A stretch of DNA of 58,651 nucleotides from Saksenaea vasiformis B4078 (Eukaryota > Mucoromycota > Mucoromycetes > Mucorales > Saksenaeaceae), in contig JNDT01002156.1 in NCBI GenBank assembly GCA_000697055.1, forward strand, positions 1 to 58,651. Reading direction: 5' to 3'. Positions within the stretch are counted from its first letter, which is position 1. Each line of letters opens with the position of its first letter. The notes beneath the pieces were generated by a model. The model worked only from the letters and a program-made list of their open reading frames with translations. It was not told the origin of the DNA and made no database searches. Position numbers and translations under genes: made by a program. Shown here in pieces: positions 10,824 through 22,272 of the stretch.

Positions 10824-11036
10824 ATGACACCCATCTGTTTCACCTGTGGTTGGGATATCATTCTTCCTATATACCACCGCTGTCCTCGATGCAAAAAAAC
10901 CAATCTGGCTTACTGTGAATCCTGTGACGACTACAGCCACTGTGTAAACTGTGCTTACACAGAAGAACACCAACGACGGGAGCAAGCGCGTAAACTATGG
11001 ACACAAACCAATCGAATAGCGGTTTTGATCACTTAA
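10824..11036 (+). CDS. Small four-knuckle zinc-ribbon-like protein
   Basis: 70 residues with four CxxC pairs: CFTC, CPRC, CESC and CVNC, all in the first half, then a charged tail. This is a typical double zinc-ribbon spacing. I take the Met before TPICFTCG as the start. An in-frame upstream Met at 10767 would add a hydrophobic, low-complexity stretch. A pyrimidine run ending aaaacag directly before this Met could instead be a 3' splice site, which would make this the last exon of a longer gene. I recognise no specific family. Confidence 0.45.
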   Translation: MTPICFTCGWDIILPIYHRCPRCKKTNLAYCESCDDYSHCVNCAYTEEHQRREQARKLWTQTNRIAVLIT

Positions 11037-11477
11037 CAGTTGTAACTTTTATTTTTGAAGTTTCGTCAAAATGAATACACCGAGTTTCCTGGTGAGATCG
11101 GAATATATCTAACCAAATCCGGATCCTTCTGTTAGCCTATGCTAGACATAGTTCTGTAACCGTTCGGGAGACAACCATGCAGTTTTTCAGGTCTCATATA
11201 TAGTTCCTACTACTTGATCCATGAAACGTGTTTCGCCAACCTCCTATAACCTGCACATTGACTATGGCGTCGGATTGTTACAAAGACAAAAACGGGCATC
11301 TAGTAACAGGTGAATGGTATCTTCCATAGCCATCGTAATAAGTGACGTTTATCATGCCAAGGCCTTTCAACAGGCGACAGTACGGAGATCGCGGCCACTA
11401 CTGCAGACGATCCAACTCTGTCGTTTTTGTTTCAGAAATCTCTTTTTTAACAATACCCCAGTCTTTTCCTTGTCAAA

Positions 11478-11990
11478 ATGTCTTTTTTTCTAATGCATGC
11501 TATTGTCTTACTTCTTTGTTTCATATGGCCAACAAGCGGTTTCGTTCAGTCGTTACGAAAACATCATCATAAAGTGCAACCGTCAGAGGACGAGATGGAT
11601 ATCGCCACAGCTATACAACCAGGAGTAAACGTTACACGATCCTATTCATCTGCAGCGTGTGGCGAGGCAATCTTGTCTTGTGTCACCTTTGCGCACGATG
11701 AAACACCGGTGACAGTTCGTTGCGGGACAGTTAGAAATGCGCCAGTGTGTCTTCGTATCGACGATCAGGGCCGTTCTCGATGTGATAGCTTCTGCGATAC
11801 AGATGGGTAAGCATCGTCTCTTCCTTTCCCTCCTTCAAGCCACGTCAGATAGTCTAACCATGTATGTCTACGTGTTTACTGCAGAGGTGCACGACTTTGC
11901 CAGTTTGCTTTTCCAAACTGTTGCTCGCATGGATTAAACGGCTGCGTGTCCTCAAGGCCCCGACAGATAAGATCTCATAATGAAGGATGA
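11478..11990 (+). CDS. Small secreted cysteine-rich protein
   Basis: Two exons, 11478-11806 and 11885-11990, give 144 residues. The intron (78 bp) is gtaagc..ctgcag with a phase-1 split Gly codon. Residues 1-22 form a clear signal peptide (MSFFLMHAIVLLLCFIWPTSG). After it come a basic His-rich patch and a mature domain with ten cysteines, including an adjacent CC pair, enough for five disulfides. One N-glycosylation sequon (NVT) is present. Such proteins are typical of fungal secretomes (defence, adhesion or host interaction), but I recognise no named family. The start of a dispersed repeat (about 12000) lies within 15 bp of the stop codon. Confidence 0.7.
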
Positions 11991-11999
11991 AACTCGGCT

Positions 12000-12920
12000 T
12001 TTACTCCATTTTCCTATGATTTAGCATACATTTGAAATTCTTTAGCATCACTTCCAGTTGAGTTATGCGCTCTGAAGTATGTCTTTTTTACGTCGTGTCA
12101 TTGACAGCTCCTCATTATCCGAGATAAAGAAAACGTGTTAAATATACAGTTCGATTGCATCGTGCAAAGGACGCGTCAGAAACGGGTTTTCATTATATCA
12201 AGTAAAAGACGTGTCAGAAATAGGGATCATTTATTTCATGTAAATGGTCTGTGAGAGATACGATCTCTTTGCGTCATACAAAAGACATGTCGATGACAGG
12301 GTCCTATCGTCCTATACAAAGAGTGCGTCAGCAATAGGGTTCCAACCTCACGCAGAAGGCGAGTTGAAGGTAGCATTCTCTCATCTTACACAAAAGATGC
12401 TTCAGATAGATGTGCATATAAGATGAAGCTCGACTTCTTGTACTATTTATTTGTATATATACATCTTATCCGTCTCCTTGATCAATCCAAGCTAACTTGT
12501 AAAAGAAATACATAGAGATGGAAGAGATGCAAAGGTTATCTAACGTATGGCTTCAGAGTACTCGAACATGAGTTCAGGACGATTCATCATGGTATGCAAT
12601 ATTCTCACTAAAGGTAGACTTTAGGGCGACCACTATGGATCATTAAATCATGTTTTCGACCTTTGAAGAAGATATGCTTAGCCACGAGCAGTAGGACATC
12701 TTCGGGGTAAGTAGGAGATATCAACGTATCACTTCATTTACTAACTATGAAACACATTATATGCCGTTCTAACAAATTTTCAATCAATGGAAAGGACCAA
12801 GTTCATGCAGGTAATACGTAACCTTTCTACCCTAGTTAGTACGCTAAGTAAGTATGTTTGTTTTCTTTTTCAGCGCAGGTGTGGTTTAGAGTTGCGAAAA
12901 ATGTATTTCAGCTAACAACA
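12000..12920 (+). repeat. Dispersed ~1-kb repeat, copy with full minisatellite
   Basis: The left module (tcctatgattta, then cacttccag..tctgaagtatgt) matches copies at 25640, 40570 and 57740. An internal degenerate array (about 12110-12420) follows. The right module (atttactaactatgaaac.. and caagttcatg, 12732-12805) matches 41316, 53530 and 58270. The end (tttttcagcgc to about 12920) aligns with 58390-58470. No protein is encoded. Several ORFs across the array are products of the repeat. Confidence 0.75.
12110..12420 (+). repeat. Degenerate minisatellite, unit about 44-48 bp
   Basis: At least five diverged units with core caaaagacgtgtcagaaa. Spacing varies by a few bases. The same unit occurs in the repeat copies at 30030 (minus) and 57860 (plus). 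Confidence 0.75.
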
Positions 12921-12970
12921 GTTATGTTGTTCAGTGAATCGTCTAGGAGTCCAGCTTGTAAGCGCCGTAG

Positions 12971-13270
12971 ATGGGTGTCGTAGCAGCTAGTTTATCTTTT
13001 CCCTGTATTTTATGCGGTGGCCCAGAAGAGGATATAGATAATCGTGAGAAACCCCCGTCGGCAATGTTGTTTTCACATAACAACATCTTCAACCAGAAGC
13101 ACGTAGGAAATACACATGCCTCGCTTTCGTGTTCAGACGTTCGTCAATATAGTAAGCACGACGTAATTCTTTACAGGGAGGGATATCCTAAATACCCATC
13201 TACACGTAGGATCTTCGAATTTTTCTCTCCTTTTGTTGGATTATCTAACAAGATCTCTGATTTATACTGA
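12971..13270 (+). CDS. Hypothetical 99-residue ORF
   Basis: Starts about 50 bp after a repeat copy and ends 83 bp before the SmE stop on the other strand. It has a CILCGG motif near residue 13 and a hydrophilic middle. No signal peptide, no known domain. It may be a short gene or chance. Confidence 0.25.
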   Translation: MGVVAASLSFPCILCGGPEEDIDNREKPPSAMLFSHNNIFNQKHVGNTHASLSCSDVRQYSKHDVILYREGYPKYPSTRRIFEFFSPFVGLSNKISDLY

Positions 13271-13352
13271 AAATCAATCACACATAAAGGAATAAAAAAG
13301 TATAGACGTGCTTCTGGTATGCGATAACCGAAGATATCAAATCGTTACTTGT

Positions 13353-13826
13353 TCAATTGTTGATCGCTTGAATCAGAGTGATATTATCGCCTTTTAGCAA
13401 AATCCGACCTACATCCACGTTAAATACGTTTGCTTCTAAACAAATATCTCCTTATTGAACTTACCTACTGTTCGCTTCGTGTTATCTGATGCAACCTCCT
13501 CGGCTTGCTCAAGTACCAAATTCATGAATTCGTCAAATCCCTGTGTCAAAAGTGAGTAGGTGCCATCGTGAAGTTGTTGGCGCATACAATGATCTGACCC
13601 TCGATCCTCATGTCTGCCTTGTCAAACAGCCAAATTTGCACTCGCGATTTCTAGCAATCCACAGGTCAGTCATCATGTGGATCTCTTGACAAGACCGCTT
13701 ACATTTTGTAAATACCTGAAGATCAGGTTCTACACAAGTCAATGATTACCACTATTAAACACCACAATATTTCATATGTGCACTTACAATGGGCTGAACC
13801 ATAATTTTCTGTACTTTGGTAGACAT
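13353..13826 (-). CDS. SNRPE: Small nuclear ribonucleoprotein SmE
   Basis: Five exons on the minus strand: 13826-13788, 13729-13703, 13650-13588, 13540-13465 and 13408-13353. They join in frame to 86 residues, close to the family's usual 90. The Sm1 motif is seen in SRVQIWLFDKADMRIEGQI and GFDEFMNLVLEQAEEV; the Sm2 motif in RILLKGDNITLIQA. All four introns are GT..AG and 47-60 bp. The second exon is only 27 bp. SmE is one of the seven Sm proteins that form the ring on U1, U2, U4 and U5 snRNAs. The gene is so finely split that no exon makes a long ORF. Confidence 0.93.
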
Positions 13827-13829
13827 GGT

Positions 13830-15035
13830 GTGCTGATGTTGGAGGGAAGAATCAAGCTGCTTCACGAAAAGTTGCCACTCGTTATGGATAAATCTGCGCC
13901 GCTTGAAAATCAGGTTTTTGGCGGTGACTCCACTGCATCGATCACAGTTACATTTACCCGTTTATTGAATGGCAATTTACACTACCATAAATAAGTTACG
14001 CGTTTGTGAAGAAGTCCAGTTATTTATTTCGGTTCAGAATCGGATTTAAGTCGGATACGAAAGATCCATTTTTAGTAGTGGATGAACTGGGAATCCATTT
14101 GAACGACAGTGCTTTCCTGCGATTCTAGTGCTCGTTGCGGAACCTGGCTTGGTATAAGTGAATGGGATACATCAGAGAATTGGATTTGCATAGTATATTT
14201 TATACTATTGTTTAACACTTCAATTTAGGTACCGCTATCTTTACGGCGATCGCGGAAGCGCATCGAATCGTTGTGAGGCATGGTCATCCGTCTTTCCCCC
14301 GGATACCTTCGCGCACCTCATCTTTTCCAAATTGAAGTTATGCAGAAGAGCCTTGGAATCGTTGACATAGATGGAGAAGGACAGCAAATAACTAACGAAG
14401 AAGACCCATTGTTATCTCAATTTGGATATATCTCCACCCATGATATACATCTAACTTTATCGAAGGGTTGGTGTAGGACAATCACCCATGACCTTTGAAC
14501 GCGACGCGCATTTTATAAAAATAGGAACATAGAGTTAGCGTTGTACGCTTGTAGAAAAAGGTATCAGAGTTGCAGAAGATCTAGAGAAGCGTAGAAACCG
14601 TTATTTTTTTTATCTGCATGTTTGGATTTGCCGGAAACAAGTTAAAATCCTTTCTGTTTCTCCCTTGCTGCGTTTGATTTCACTCATCATCAAATGCATT
14701 GTGGGTTCTGCAGAACGGGCAAGAGTGGTCATAAGCTTTCTGATCATCGACTTACTATCTCTTATTCTTAATCGTATGACAGACGCTGGCGAAGACAGTT
14801 CATGAGGACCCTGCTTCCTACTGCAGGTGGATGGGGCTATGATTTACGCGAGAATACGAAAGAAAACGAAAGAACAAATTCTGATTTAAAAGAAAGAGAC
14901 GCAGCTTAATCAAGTTGACGACGAAACGCAACATTTAAATTTCTCTTTTTTTTTTTTCTAACTATGTACGTGATGAATTGACAAAATGCATGTTTGTCGT
15001 TTCTCTGTATCTGTGCTACTGCTGGTTACATGTAA
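13830..15035. other. Intergenic, with an unassigned ORF at 14280-14498 (+)
   Basis: The 72-codon plus-strand ORF follows a good acceptor (caatttag, 14229), and the sequence after that acceptor is open in another frame (FTAIAEAHRIVVRHGHPSF). This may be a small or decayed gene. Nothing further could be joined to it. Confidence 0.3.
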
Positions 15036-17274
15036 TTATTGCCGTTTGTCTCTTCTTCGCTTGCTTGATTGGGAAGGCCCCATCTAAGAATAGCTGACGT
15101 GAATATCTTTCGGAAAATAACATCGTTTTTACGTACATGCGGATAGTCTTATCGTCGCTTGCAGAGGCAAAAAGCATGGGATTCGTCGGACTCCAGCTTA
15201 CACAGTTGACTGTTGCTGTGTGACCATGCAGCACTTCTATCAATTTCTCATGCACACAGCTCCAAATATACACGCAATTATCTAACACCAAAGTTCTTGT
15301 AATCAGTCTATAGGCTAAATAATAGTTACCTTCACTTCCGCTTAACACAAAAGCATCGTCTTCGCCTCCCAGGGTCGAGCGGATGATGTATTCATGTTGG
15401 CGATGTCCCGAATATTTATGTACCAGTGTTTGTGCATCGAGATCCCACAGATGTAGTTCGGGAGGATTGTCTATGTTCACAAGAGCATATTGACCATTAC
15501 GACTAAGTGTGAGGGCCGTGACTCTTGATGGTTCAAACAGCTGACTAATAAAAAAGGCAAAGTTTGTATAAATCTTTGTAGCGTTGTTTTCCTTTACCAG
15601 ACTTCGATTAGCCTAAACTGGTCCAAGGCGTAAACTTCTATGCATTTTTCATAAGTGGCGGTGACCAGCCGTCGGCCGTCACTACTGAGCTTCATATCGA
15701 GCACGCGTTTTCCCGACCACCGATTAACAATTCTGCCATTGATATCCTAAGTATATCGATGGTTAAAATCTTTCTTTTTTTTTTCCAGCGCATGTGCATA
15801 TTATCCCACCCATAGGTACATAATCTTATCACAGGATCCTGATATGATATGCTTGCCATCTGGTAGCCAGACGCAACTTGTCACCTGATCCTTGTGCTCT
15901 GTAAAGGTATGTAATAAATCGCCATTCTGAAGGTGTGTATCAGCTGGGCGTGCGTGCTCAAGGGAAATATGCTATACCTCGGTATCCCACAATCGTATAC
16001 AGTCATTTTTGTCACACACCAGGAGTTTGCTATCATCGGGTGACCACGCACTATAGGAACTACCCTCAAGTGGTCGTGCAGGTGGCAAGACGTGCACAAT
16101 GCCAAATGTCTAGAAGCTGGGTAAGTAAATACATTATCCAGGATGTCTACTCTTCACTTGTTCACCTCCATATCCCATATAATACAATTTGAATCTTTGG
16201 ACGTTGAAGATAGGTATCTACCGTTATTTGAAAATGCAACATGCCAGACTTCATCGGTGTGGCCTCTGAGAACACGAATGGTGGATGAGGGGAATCTACT
16301 CCTGTAATAATAATAATGATAAGTTGAGTGTCCCACCATATCCTTCCACATCGGCGCCTACTTGTCGCAAACATGATCGGAAAAAAGAGAAAATTGGCTG
16401 CCGGAGCTATTGTGGTACAAGCATCCTCTTCTTTGCCATTCAAATGCTTGATTTAAGAGAATGGATAATCGTTCGTTTGGAATCATGGTAGATGGCGCAA
16501 TATAGCCTAATTCGCGATTGAGCCAATGCTGAGCTTTTCCTTTATCATTTACGTTGTAACTCTAGGAGTAACTGTTGTCTCGATTGACCTGCAGATCCAT
16601 CCCATTGCGCTTGCTCTCTGACATCCTTAGCCGATGAACATAACATCAAGCTGACGACTAGACAGTTAACAATGCAATAATAAGCACAGTTGTGTTTTTT
16701 ACCTTGATAACTGGTGTAACCAATCTGTATCCTGGCTTAACGGCGTTATATCATTGCGCAAGATGTGTAATGCCTTCATTACTTTGCGCGTTTCTAGCAG
16801 TTCTAAAAATCGTTGTTCTCTTAACAGTAGGATAGCTTCCCTGGTGTTATCTGGATTTCGTAAAGATAAGGAAGACAATAAAGACTCTGCTCGAGTCCAA
16901 TCGCCCTGCAGCACGGCTTGACGAAACTGAGCTACACCTTCCGACTCCAAAACGATACCCGACTCCCGTTGCAGTACTTCAGCGGCATTTCTTAGGGATA
17001 GCAAGAGATGGTATGAGCAATTGTCCGGTGTAGTTTTCATAATTTACCGATAACCAAGACCATGTAATGACTGGAGGAGTAGTCGAACTAGTTCGTCTTT
17101 ACGTACACGACCAAGTCTATCGTTTGTTGTCGCATTTGTCTTTTGATGTTGTGGGAGGGTATCATTGTTCAATATTTGCATGGTGCGAAGTCGTTTCCGT
17201 CTCGGTGAGGATTGTTCAGGTAGCGTGGCGTGTGAAGGAGATTGCGCAGCAAAAGCTGCTGACGAAGGAGACAA
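15036..17274 (-). CDS. WDR26/Gid7-like LisH-CTLH-WD40 protein (GID E3 ligase subunit)
   Basis: A multi-exon minus-strand gene. The N-terminus is Ser/Pro-rich and basic. It is followed by a LisH motif that spans the first intron (LLLQSLHGLGYR joined to NAAEVLQRESG) and a CTLH region (FRQAVLQGDWTRAESLL). The rest is a WD40 propeller; visible blades include VLRGHTDEVWHVAFS, VTALTLSRNGQYALV and LHGHTATVNCVSWSP followed by FASASDDKTIRMY. This order is that of yeast Gid7 and animal WDR26, part of the GID/CTLH ubiquitin ligase that degrades gluconeogenic enzymes. I place the stop at 15036-15038, after a last intron that starts gtaaaaacg. Read-through of that intron would end near 15016 instead. Confidence 0.88.
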
Positions 17275-18729
17275 GCTTTTTCTGTGTGTGTCGGGCGTTT
17301 TGGGAATGTGAATCTGCAGAACAACAGATTGTAAACTATAGTAAAGGGCGAGAGTGCTTTTTCTCTTCTTTCAAGAAAAAAAAAGAAAAAAAAAGGGAGG
17401 AGGACTGGACTCTTTTAACCAAGCTTTTTTTAATAATTGTGTGTTTTAGAGACCATGCGATGGTCTTGGTTCGGACACGCAGGAAACAGTCTTCCCGGTA
17501 CACAGAAAGCAGTCTTACATGCTGTAGGGTTTATCGAAGGGTGTTGCAACTATACTGCTATCGACGCTTCTTGTAGTCCTCCATCCTCGACAGCAAAATT
17601 CATTATCAACCTTAGCGTGAATCACGTTCAAAGAGCGGCCAAGAGAAGAACGCCCTGAAACCATCTTCCTTATCTTTTTGCGATCTCTTGAGGAATACGC
17701 AGTGCCACTGTAAAAGATAAGAGGTTTCGACGATCGATTGCTCAGCGTATCATAGAAAATACCAATATAGCACCTTCTGACCTCTCGAAGCAGAGAGCAG
17801 AAAGATAAAAAGAGGTCGACCAAGCTTCCACGTTAAAGCGCTCAGCAGGATTATTGAGAGGCTGGGGTTTTCATGATATTTTGTTAACTGAAGGCCCGAG
17901 TTAGTTCCAAGCGCAAAAGAGACGGCTTCGACGAACAAAATGATAGAGCTTGCAACAGAATTAGTGGGAACCAATCTGAAGAGGCCAAGGCCTGGGTCGT
18001 CCGCGACAGTGACCAAGGATGCGTTCTACATGAAGAAAGTGGAAGCTTCGACGAAGCAGCATATCAAAGAGACGACAGAATAGACTAGCAATCAGGCACC
18101 AGTGGGAACGTTGCTTTCATGCAAGCGGAGTTGCAAACAGGCTGGACGACAGTGTGTGCATGCATGTCCCGGACAAGTAGTCTTATCCGTGCTCATGGAA
18201 AATCAAAGCCATGCAAATTTATTTCAGGAGCATAGTACGCCGCACACACACAAGCAAAGGCTGTGAATCCTTGGGAAAAGGAAGAATATCGTCAGACTAA
18301 CTTGCACAAAATCCAAATTTAGACCCGATCGAGATGCCCCAGGAGTAGCTGTGCATCGTCTGATAGAGTTGACCTTTCAGAAGTAAGACTTCCTATCCAT
18401 GGGCTTAAAGCGCTAAATGTATACAATTGGGAAAGAAGGGCTGAGCTGCCTATTCGAACTTGCGCGTTTGCTCAATTGCATAGAGGCAGCATACTCGGCT
18501 CATTTGAGTAGCTGCTTAAGAGGCGGACTATGAATTCATAGCCGCGCTTACTGAAAATTGCCACTAAACGGAAGGATTTGTGATGAGGTAATTCACTACT
18601 GCGGTGAGAGGGTTCTGAGTCACCCAACAAAAAAAAAGGTGGCTGTGTTTCCAGTTGACTATGATCGGAGTGATTGTTCTCAATAAAGATTAACCTGAAA
18701 AATCGTACCTCTTCCTTTAGCTCCTCCGC
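17275..18729. other. Intergenic
   Basis: Between two divergent genes. Purine-rich runs lie near 17370-17400. Minus-strand ORFs at 17515-17823 and 17750-18016 have no recognisable motif. I see no supported gene or RNA. Confidence 0.4.
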
Positions 18730-20220
18730 ATGTTCACCTCGACTAAATCTTCGGCTGTACCGTTTTGGACGGCCATTCTTACTGGTATCACAGCTTTCCT
18801 CTGCCTGTCTATCTATCGCTACCAAGCAAGTGGAGCGTTTCTACCGCTGTCCTGTTCTCTGTTTCGTTTTGGCTGTCCAACTGCTGTCTCTGTCACCGGT
18901 CACGTTGATGAACAATATCTTCCTGTTAAAGCCGTCTTTGAAGATAATTTCCTCCAAGGACACGATATTGGCGCCAGCGTGGCGGCCTACATCGATGGAA
19001 AGCTGGTATTAGATCTCCAGGGAGGATGGCAGAATGTAGAAGAATCTATTCCATTCACAACCGATACGTTAGCCCCTGTGTATTCATGTACAAAAGTTAT
19101 GGTAAGTTGTGACGAAAAGCTCTATCGAGACAAGACTCTAATTTCCTTTGTTGGCCGAAATGTAGAGTGCAATTGTCATGGCTCGCTTCGTTCAAGAAGG
19201 ATCCATCTCTTATGACGAACCGATTGTCCGATATTGGCCCGAGTTCGGACAAAACTCGAAGGAAAACGTCACATTAGGTGATTTGATGCAACATGCTGCA
19301 GGTGTAGGCTATTTAGACGAACCATTGTCTCTGGAGGATGCGTTCGATCCGGAAAAACTTTCGGAACTCTTGGCTAGACAGCCTCACAATTTTGGCGGAA
19401 ACCGCACGCGAGCCTATCATGCTGTCACACAGGGTTGGTGTCAGAATGAGATCTTAAGAAGGGTAGCCAACCGGACCATTGGCGAATATATTAAAGAGAT
19501 TTTCCCGGCGTACAACATTGAATGGAACCTTACCCCATTCGAGGCCCACTATAACAGCAGATTGGTCAAACTGTACACAGTTCCCAAAGCATTTCGGATC
19601 GCTAAGATGGTGAAGCTACTCCTGGGCCCTGGAGGAATATACAAAAATTTTCTATCCCTGAAGGAAATGACGGAGCTGTTCAAGCGTGCAGAAAATACTT
19701 CTCCTGGCGGAAGAAGGTATTATGAACTTGTTCGGCCTGAATTCCGAAAGCTGGAAGGACCCTCCTTCAGTGGTTACACTAATGCGCGTTCGGTAAGTCT
19801 GAAAAGCAGAGACAATGCCGTAGCTAACATATATTATGCTATGTAAAGATGGCCAAACTTGCGGCTATGATGGCCAATGGTGGCAAGGCTATTCAGCAAG
19901 ATGAACCAGATCTATTGAATGCAACGACGTACCAGTTGGTTTCTGAACGAGTGCCTCCAGCGTATGATCATTTTATCAGAAAGGATATTCACGCGATCAA
20001 AGGAGGCTTTGGCGTGTTTAACGATATGATTGCAGATAACGTGACGTTAATTGGTTGGTCCGGAGCGGGCGGCAGCACAATGTATTGGAACGAAGAGTAC
20101 AAGATCGGGTTTGGTTACTGCACCAATAGTATGGGTTTAGATACACCGGATCACCGTAGTCTAGACATTGTAGCGAAGCTAGTGCAAATTGCAAAGGCAG
20201 CCAGACTGGAGTCTGCCTAG
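18730..20220 (+). CDS. Membrane-anchored serine beta-lactamase-fold hydrolase (class C/LACTB type)
   Basis: Exons 18730-19101, 19166-19792 and 19849-20220 give 456 residues; the introns are 64 and 56 bp. A hydrophobic segment at about residues 12-28 is a likely signal anchor. The catalytic SxxK is S119-C-T-K122, directly before intron 1. Tyr 208 (RAYHAVTQGW) takes the place of the YxN motif, with Ala-Val in place of the usual Asn, as in esterase-like members such as EstB. The third motif position reads GWSG at 402-405 in place of KTG/HxG. This family includes esterases and LACTB-like proteases more than true antibiotic-degrading enzymes, so an esterase or peptidase role is more likely. The substrate is unknown. 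Confidence 0.87.
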
Positions 20221-20455
20221 TGCACGGACCAAGCTGGACTACAAGTAAAAAGCATCTTGCTTTGTCTGAGTTTGATTCATGATGATGCCGAATCTGCGGT
20301 GATCGGAGCTCGCGCAAGTAGCCGATAGTATGCTGAACAGATAAATTATAAGTGAATACATCGCAGGAAGTCTGCGACATGGAGGAGAATGAAAGATAGG
20401 TTGTTCAGGTGCCAGGATTGTACTTCAATGCTTCGCTTTCAACATGCACCAGTAG

Positions 20456-20509
<54 letters not shown>

Positions 20510-20510
20510 A
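20456..20510 (+). repeat. (TAC)n microsatellite, about 18 units
   Basis: An uninterrupted trinucleotide run 240 bp after the stop codon of the hydrolase gene, outside any coding frame that I support. Confidence 0.97.
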
Positions 20511-20519
20511 GCTTGAAGA

Positions 20520-21400
20520 ATTCGTAATCATCTGCTGTTAGTTTCATTCATAAACAACTTGCTTTTCAAAGCGCAAGAGTACAGAAAGAGTACAATGCTC
20601 CTCAGCTAAGCATTAATTTGTGTTGATGCTGAATCAATCTTATGCACAGAAGGAGACAGTCTTAGATTGGATCAAGGATCCACACTTCATGGATGCAAAA
20701 TCTACATAGTTGTAGGGCAGGAATTCGTTCAATAAACTGCATCCCCTTGGTCTAATCAAGCGCGGAGTCAGCGCCTGCAATCGATCATCGACTGCGAACC
20801 CAACAAATCGTTATCCGAACGAATATCGGTACTATTTCCCGCGCAAATGATCACAGCAGAGAGGACAGCTAAAACTCGCAAGGAAAACGCCGAGTCCATA
20901 GTACTGTACGAGGTGCCAGTTTACAGTCTGTCGCTGTACTCGACATATGATTCAAGTCATCCGAAATACAATGCATCTTACCAGCAAGCTAGAGTTGTTA
21001 GTGATATTTCCGCGCTCACAATTCCTCGCTGCCGATAGCATTTGTTTACATTTTCGCCGCCCGCAACCGCAGCAGCGGTGCATATACCGCAATGTGCTCC
21101 CAATCCATACTCAAGAAATGAAAAAAAAAAGTATTCCAATGACGCCGAGAGACGCGCCAAGAAGTTAACTGCCTCGGAAGTCAAAGGTAGAATCCGTATA
21201 GATTTCTGCAGCAATTTTATTTATTTGCACACTACGCACTTGCACTGTTTTTTTTTCTGCCTTTTCCCATCGGACATCCAAAATAACTTTCGTCCAGGCA
21301 TGGCCTGTCTCTTCAATTGGTTACACTGAATGCTTTGGTCGCCATGGAGCGGACTCTTAACAATGTTTTTCTCTCCGCAGGGGTCTTGCGAACACGATGA
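20520..21400. other. Intergenic
   Basis: No coding exon, tRNA or dispersed repeat recognised. The right part is the upstream region of cytochrome c. Confidence 0.4.
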
Positions 21401-21409
21401 GGGATCAAA

Positions 21410-21435
21410 ATATAAAGCGAGGGGGGGGGGGGCGA
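21410..21435 (+). promoter_or_regulatory. Probable cytochrome c core promoter
   Basis: A TATA-like tataaag (about 21411) is followed by a run of about 12 G. The start codon lies about 100 bp downstream, a normal spacing for a strongly expressed fungal gene. Confidence 0.45.
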
Positions 21436-21513
21436 GTCATTGGATCTTCTCTCTTTCTTCTTCTTTACCCTTGTTTCTTTATTTCATAACAACCACCCCC
21501 TACTCTTTGTATC

Positions 21514-22079
21514 ATGGCCATTCCCGAAGGAAATGTTGCTGCTGGAGCCAAGCTCTTCAAGACTCGTTGCGCTCAATGCCACACCGTTGAAAACGTATTT
21601 ATTTGAGCTAGCCTATCCTTGTTCGATTCATTGTCTCATCATCAATGAAATAGGGTGGACCTCACAAGGTCGGTCCCAATCTGAGCGGTATCTTTGGCCG
21701 TAAGTCTGGTCTTGCTCCAGGTTACTCCTACACCGATGCCAACAAGAACAAGGGTGTTGTCTGGGATGATCAATCTCTTTTCGACGTAAATATCAATACA
21801 GCTTGTTATCATAACACCGGATCGGATGCTTATCCTCGTCTATAGTACCTTGAGAACCCCAAGAAGTATATCCCCGGAACTAAGATGGCTTTCGCCGGTT
21901 TCAAGAAGGTAAGAGATTGATAAATGACAATGCAAAAGTAGATGCTAAAATGCGATTGCTCTACTAGCCCAAGGATCGTGCTGATGTCGTCGCCTATATG
22001 AAGGTAAAGAAACACTAAGAAGGTAAATGCATAGACTCATTTTTTTTTGCCTCTGTTTCTGTAGGAATCTACCGCCTAA
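21514..22079 (+). CDS. CYC1: Cytochrome c
   Basis: Five exons: 21514-21594, 21654-21785, 21846-21908, 21968-22003 and 22065-22079. They join in frame to 108 residues, the usual length. The heme attachment site is CAQCH (residues 19-23), followed by [13 protein letters not shown] and [15 protein letters not shown]. The axial Met is in [15 protein letters not shown]. It carries electrons from complex III to complex IV in the mitochondrial intermembrane space. The introns are 59-61 bp. The last exon holds only four codons plus the stop, so it is easily missed. As is normal for cytochrome c, there is no cleaved presequence. Confidence 0.98.
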
Positions 22080-22272
22080 TGACCACACGTTCCTCTTCAC
22101 TTCTTGTTTTTTTTTTCCATACATCAGTTTGAAATCGTACTCAAGCTACATTTGTTCCCCGCAAAACTTTATAACAAAATAAACTCAGCTTTTAGACTCG
22201 TAAATCATTCGATTTTTAGACACTAAAAGGAGAGGGGTGCCTGGAAAACATCAAATGTGACGTGGAGATAAC

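Noticed and set aside
12244..12426. 60-codon ORF inside the repeat at 12000-12920
   Set aside because: It is made of minisatellite units, and the same units elsewhere are in other frames and contain stops.
18400..18500. Possible tRNA on the minus strand (gttcgaatagg)
   Set aside because: Only the T-loop word is present; no pairing T-stem, anticodon arm or acceptor stem could be formed.
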